The notes under the pieces: generated by a model
Told to the model about the DNA's origin: nothing
The model's database searches: none
The model's input: the letters and a program-made list of their open reading frames with translations, nothing else
Position numbers and translations under genes: made by a program
Source of the DNA: an uncultured Eubacteriales bacterium
GTDB taxonomy: Bacteria; Bacillota; Clostridia; Peptostreptococcales; Anaerovoracaceae
Direction of reading: 5' to 3'
Length of the DNA stretch: 21,063 nt
Assembly: GCA_900540145.1 (NCBI GenBank)
Contig: UQEW01000039.1
Span: 1 to 21,063, forward strand
Shown: positions 20,807-21,063 of the stretch, piece by piece
Layout of the letters: each line of letters opens with the position of its first letter
Position numbering within the stretch: position 1 is the stretch's first letter

Positions 20807-21063
20807 AATCGCTTCCGCTCCTGCCTCTTCGTCAACTTTGTTGCCATCAATACTATCACAAAAATCTATTTACAGCGAAAGAGAAGGCTGAAGTATATGA
20901 AAAAAATGATTTAAATGACGGATTTCAGGTGTTAAAAGCGTACATAAAATTTGGCTTCAGCGCAGTTACTGCGGTGGTTGCTCGCCGCGGTGCGCGCAAT
21001 GAGCTGCTGACAAAAAATCAAATTTTTTTAAATTTTTACATCAAAATGCTCTGAACTCGTGTC
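20807..21063. other. non-coding right edge with a GC-rich patch
   Basis: No gene with a credible start is visible. A plus-strand frame is open from about 20811 to 21053 but has no ATG start at its head. A markedly GC-rich patch (about 20953-21007) holds a perfect small hairpin, CGCAG-TTA-CTGCG (20961-20973), within AT-rich flanks that contain A- and T-runs. It might be a dispersed repeat, the edge of a structured RNA, or the upstream region of a gene beyond the window. Confidence 0.4.

Noticed and set aside
20803..20847. Fourteen-codon minus-strand ORF whose TGA overlaps the ATG of the ParA-like gene
   Set aside because: It has an ATGA junction that looks like coupling but no ribosome binding site and too little length to judge.

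Overview
The window reads as chromosomal DNA of a low-to-moderate-GC, endospore-forming member of the Clostridia. The evidence is the gpr and spoIIP sporulation genes, the Firmicutes gene order gpr-spoIIP-(yqxA position)-lepA-hemW beside rpsT, the YerC/YecD TrpR-like regulator, AGGAGG-type ribosome binding sites and SigA-like promoters. A finer placement is not supported by the sequence alone. No rRNA, tRNA, CRISPR array, prophage or insertion sequence was seen. Most genes are conserved housekeeping genes.

Left part (1-8354, minus strand). Reading in the direction of transcription, gpr, spoIIP, a 53-codon small ORF in the yqxA position, lepA, hemW and glpK run as a compact array. It is followed by a separately promoted DUF4190-like membrane protein, a divergent Lgt-family membrane protein and a small membrane-anchored hypothetical protein. 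Candidate SigG-like, SigE-like and SigA-like promoters precede gpr, spoIIP and lepA respectively, so the array probably carries several overlapping transcripts. An inverted repeat spans the gpr-spoIIP junction and touches the spoIIP ribosome binding site.

Middle (8355-12130). A 535-base non-coding stretch separates gpr from the divergent rpsT. It contains several hairpins, a perfect 21-bp tandem duplication and a near-consensus promoter followed by a 12-bp leader hairpin. Next come rpsT with its terminator, GTP-type PEP carboxykinase with its own promoter and terminator, and a divergent pair: an unknown membrane-anchored protein (minus) and a LOG-family phosphoribohydrolase (plus), whose candidate promoters overlap.

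Right part (12644-20806, minus strand). A tightly packed array of nine genes reads ftsE, ftsX, an M23 murein hydrolase, recJ, yerC-like, an Sfp-type phosphopantetheinyl transferase, a DHPS-like MBL-fold hydrolase, recX and tcdA. Gaps are short and four junctions overlap, so it is probably one operon linking cell-wall hydrolysis control (FtsEX with its hydrolase) to DNA repair and metabolism. Its best terminator lies antisense inside the LOG gene. Upstream of ftsE is a ParA/TadZ-like protein whose Walker A lysines are missing.

The three stretches without a clear gene (1-153, 8416-8733, 20807-21063) differ in texture from the surrounding genes and may be dispersed intergenic repeats or structured RNA. 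I found no clear new multi-gene system. The best leads are the structured gpr-rpsT intergenic region, the gpr-spoIIP junction, the degenerate P-loop protein, the Lgt-like paralogue and the unknown 271-residue protein.
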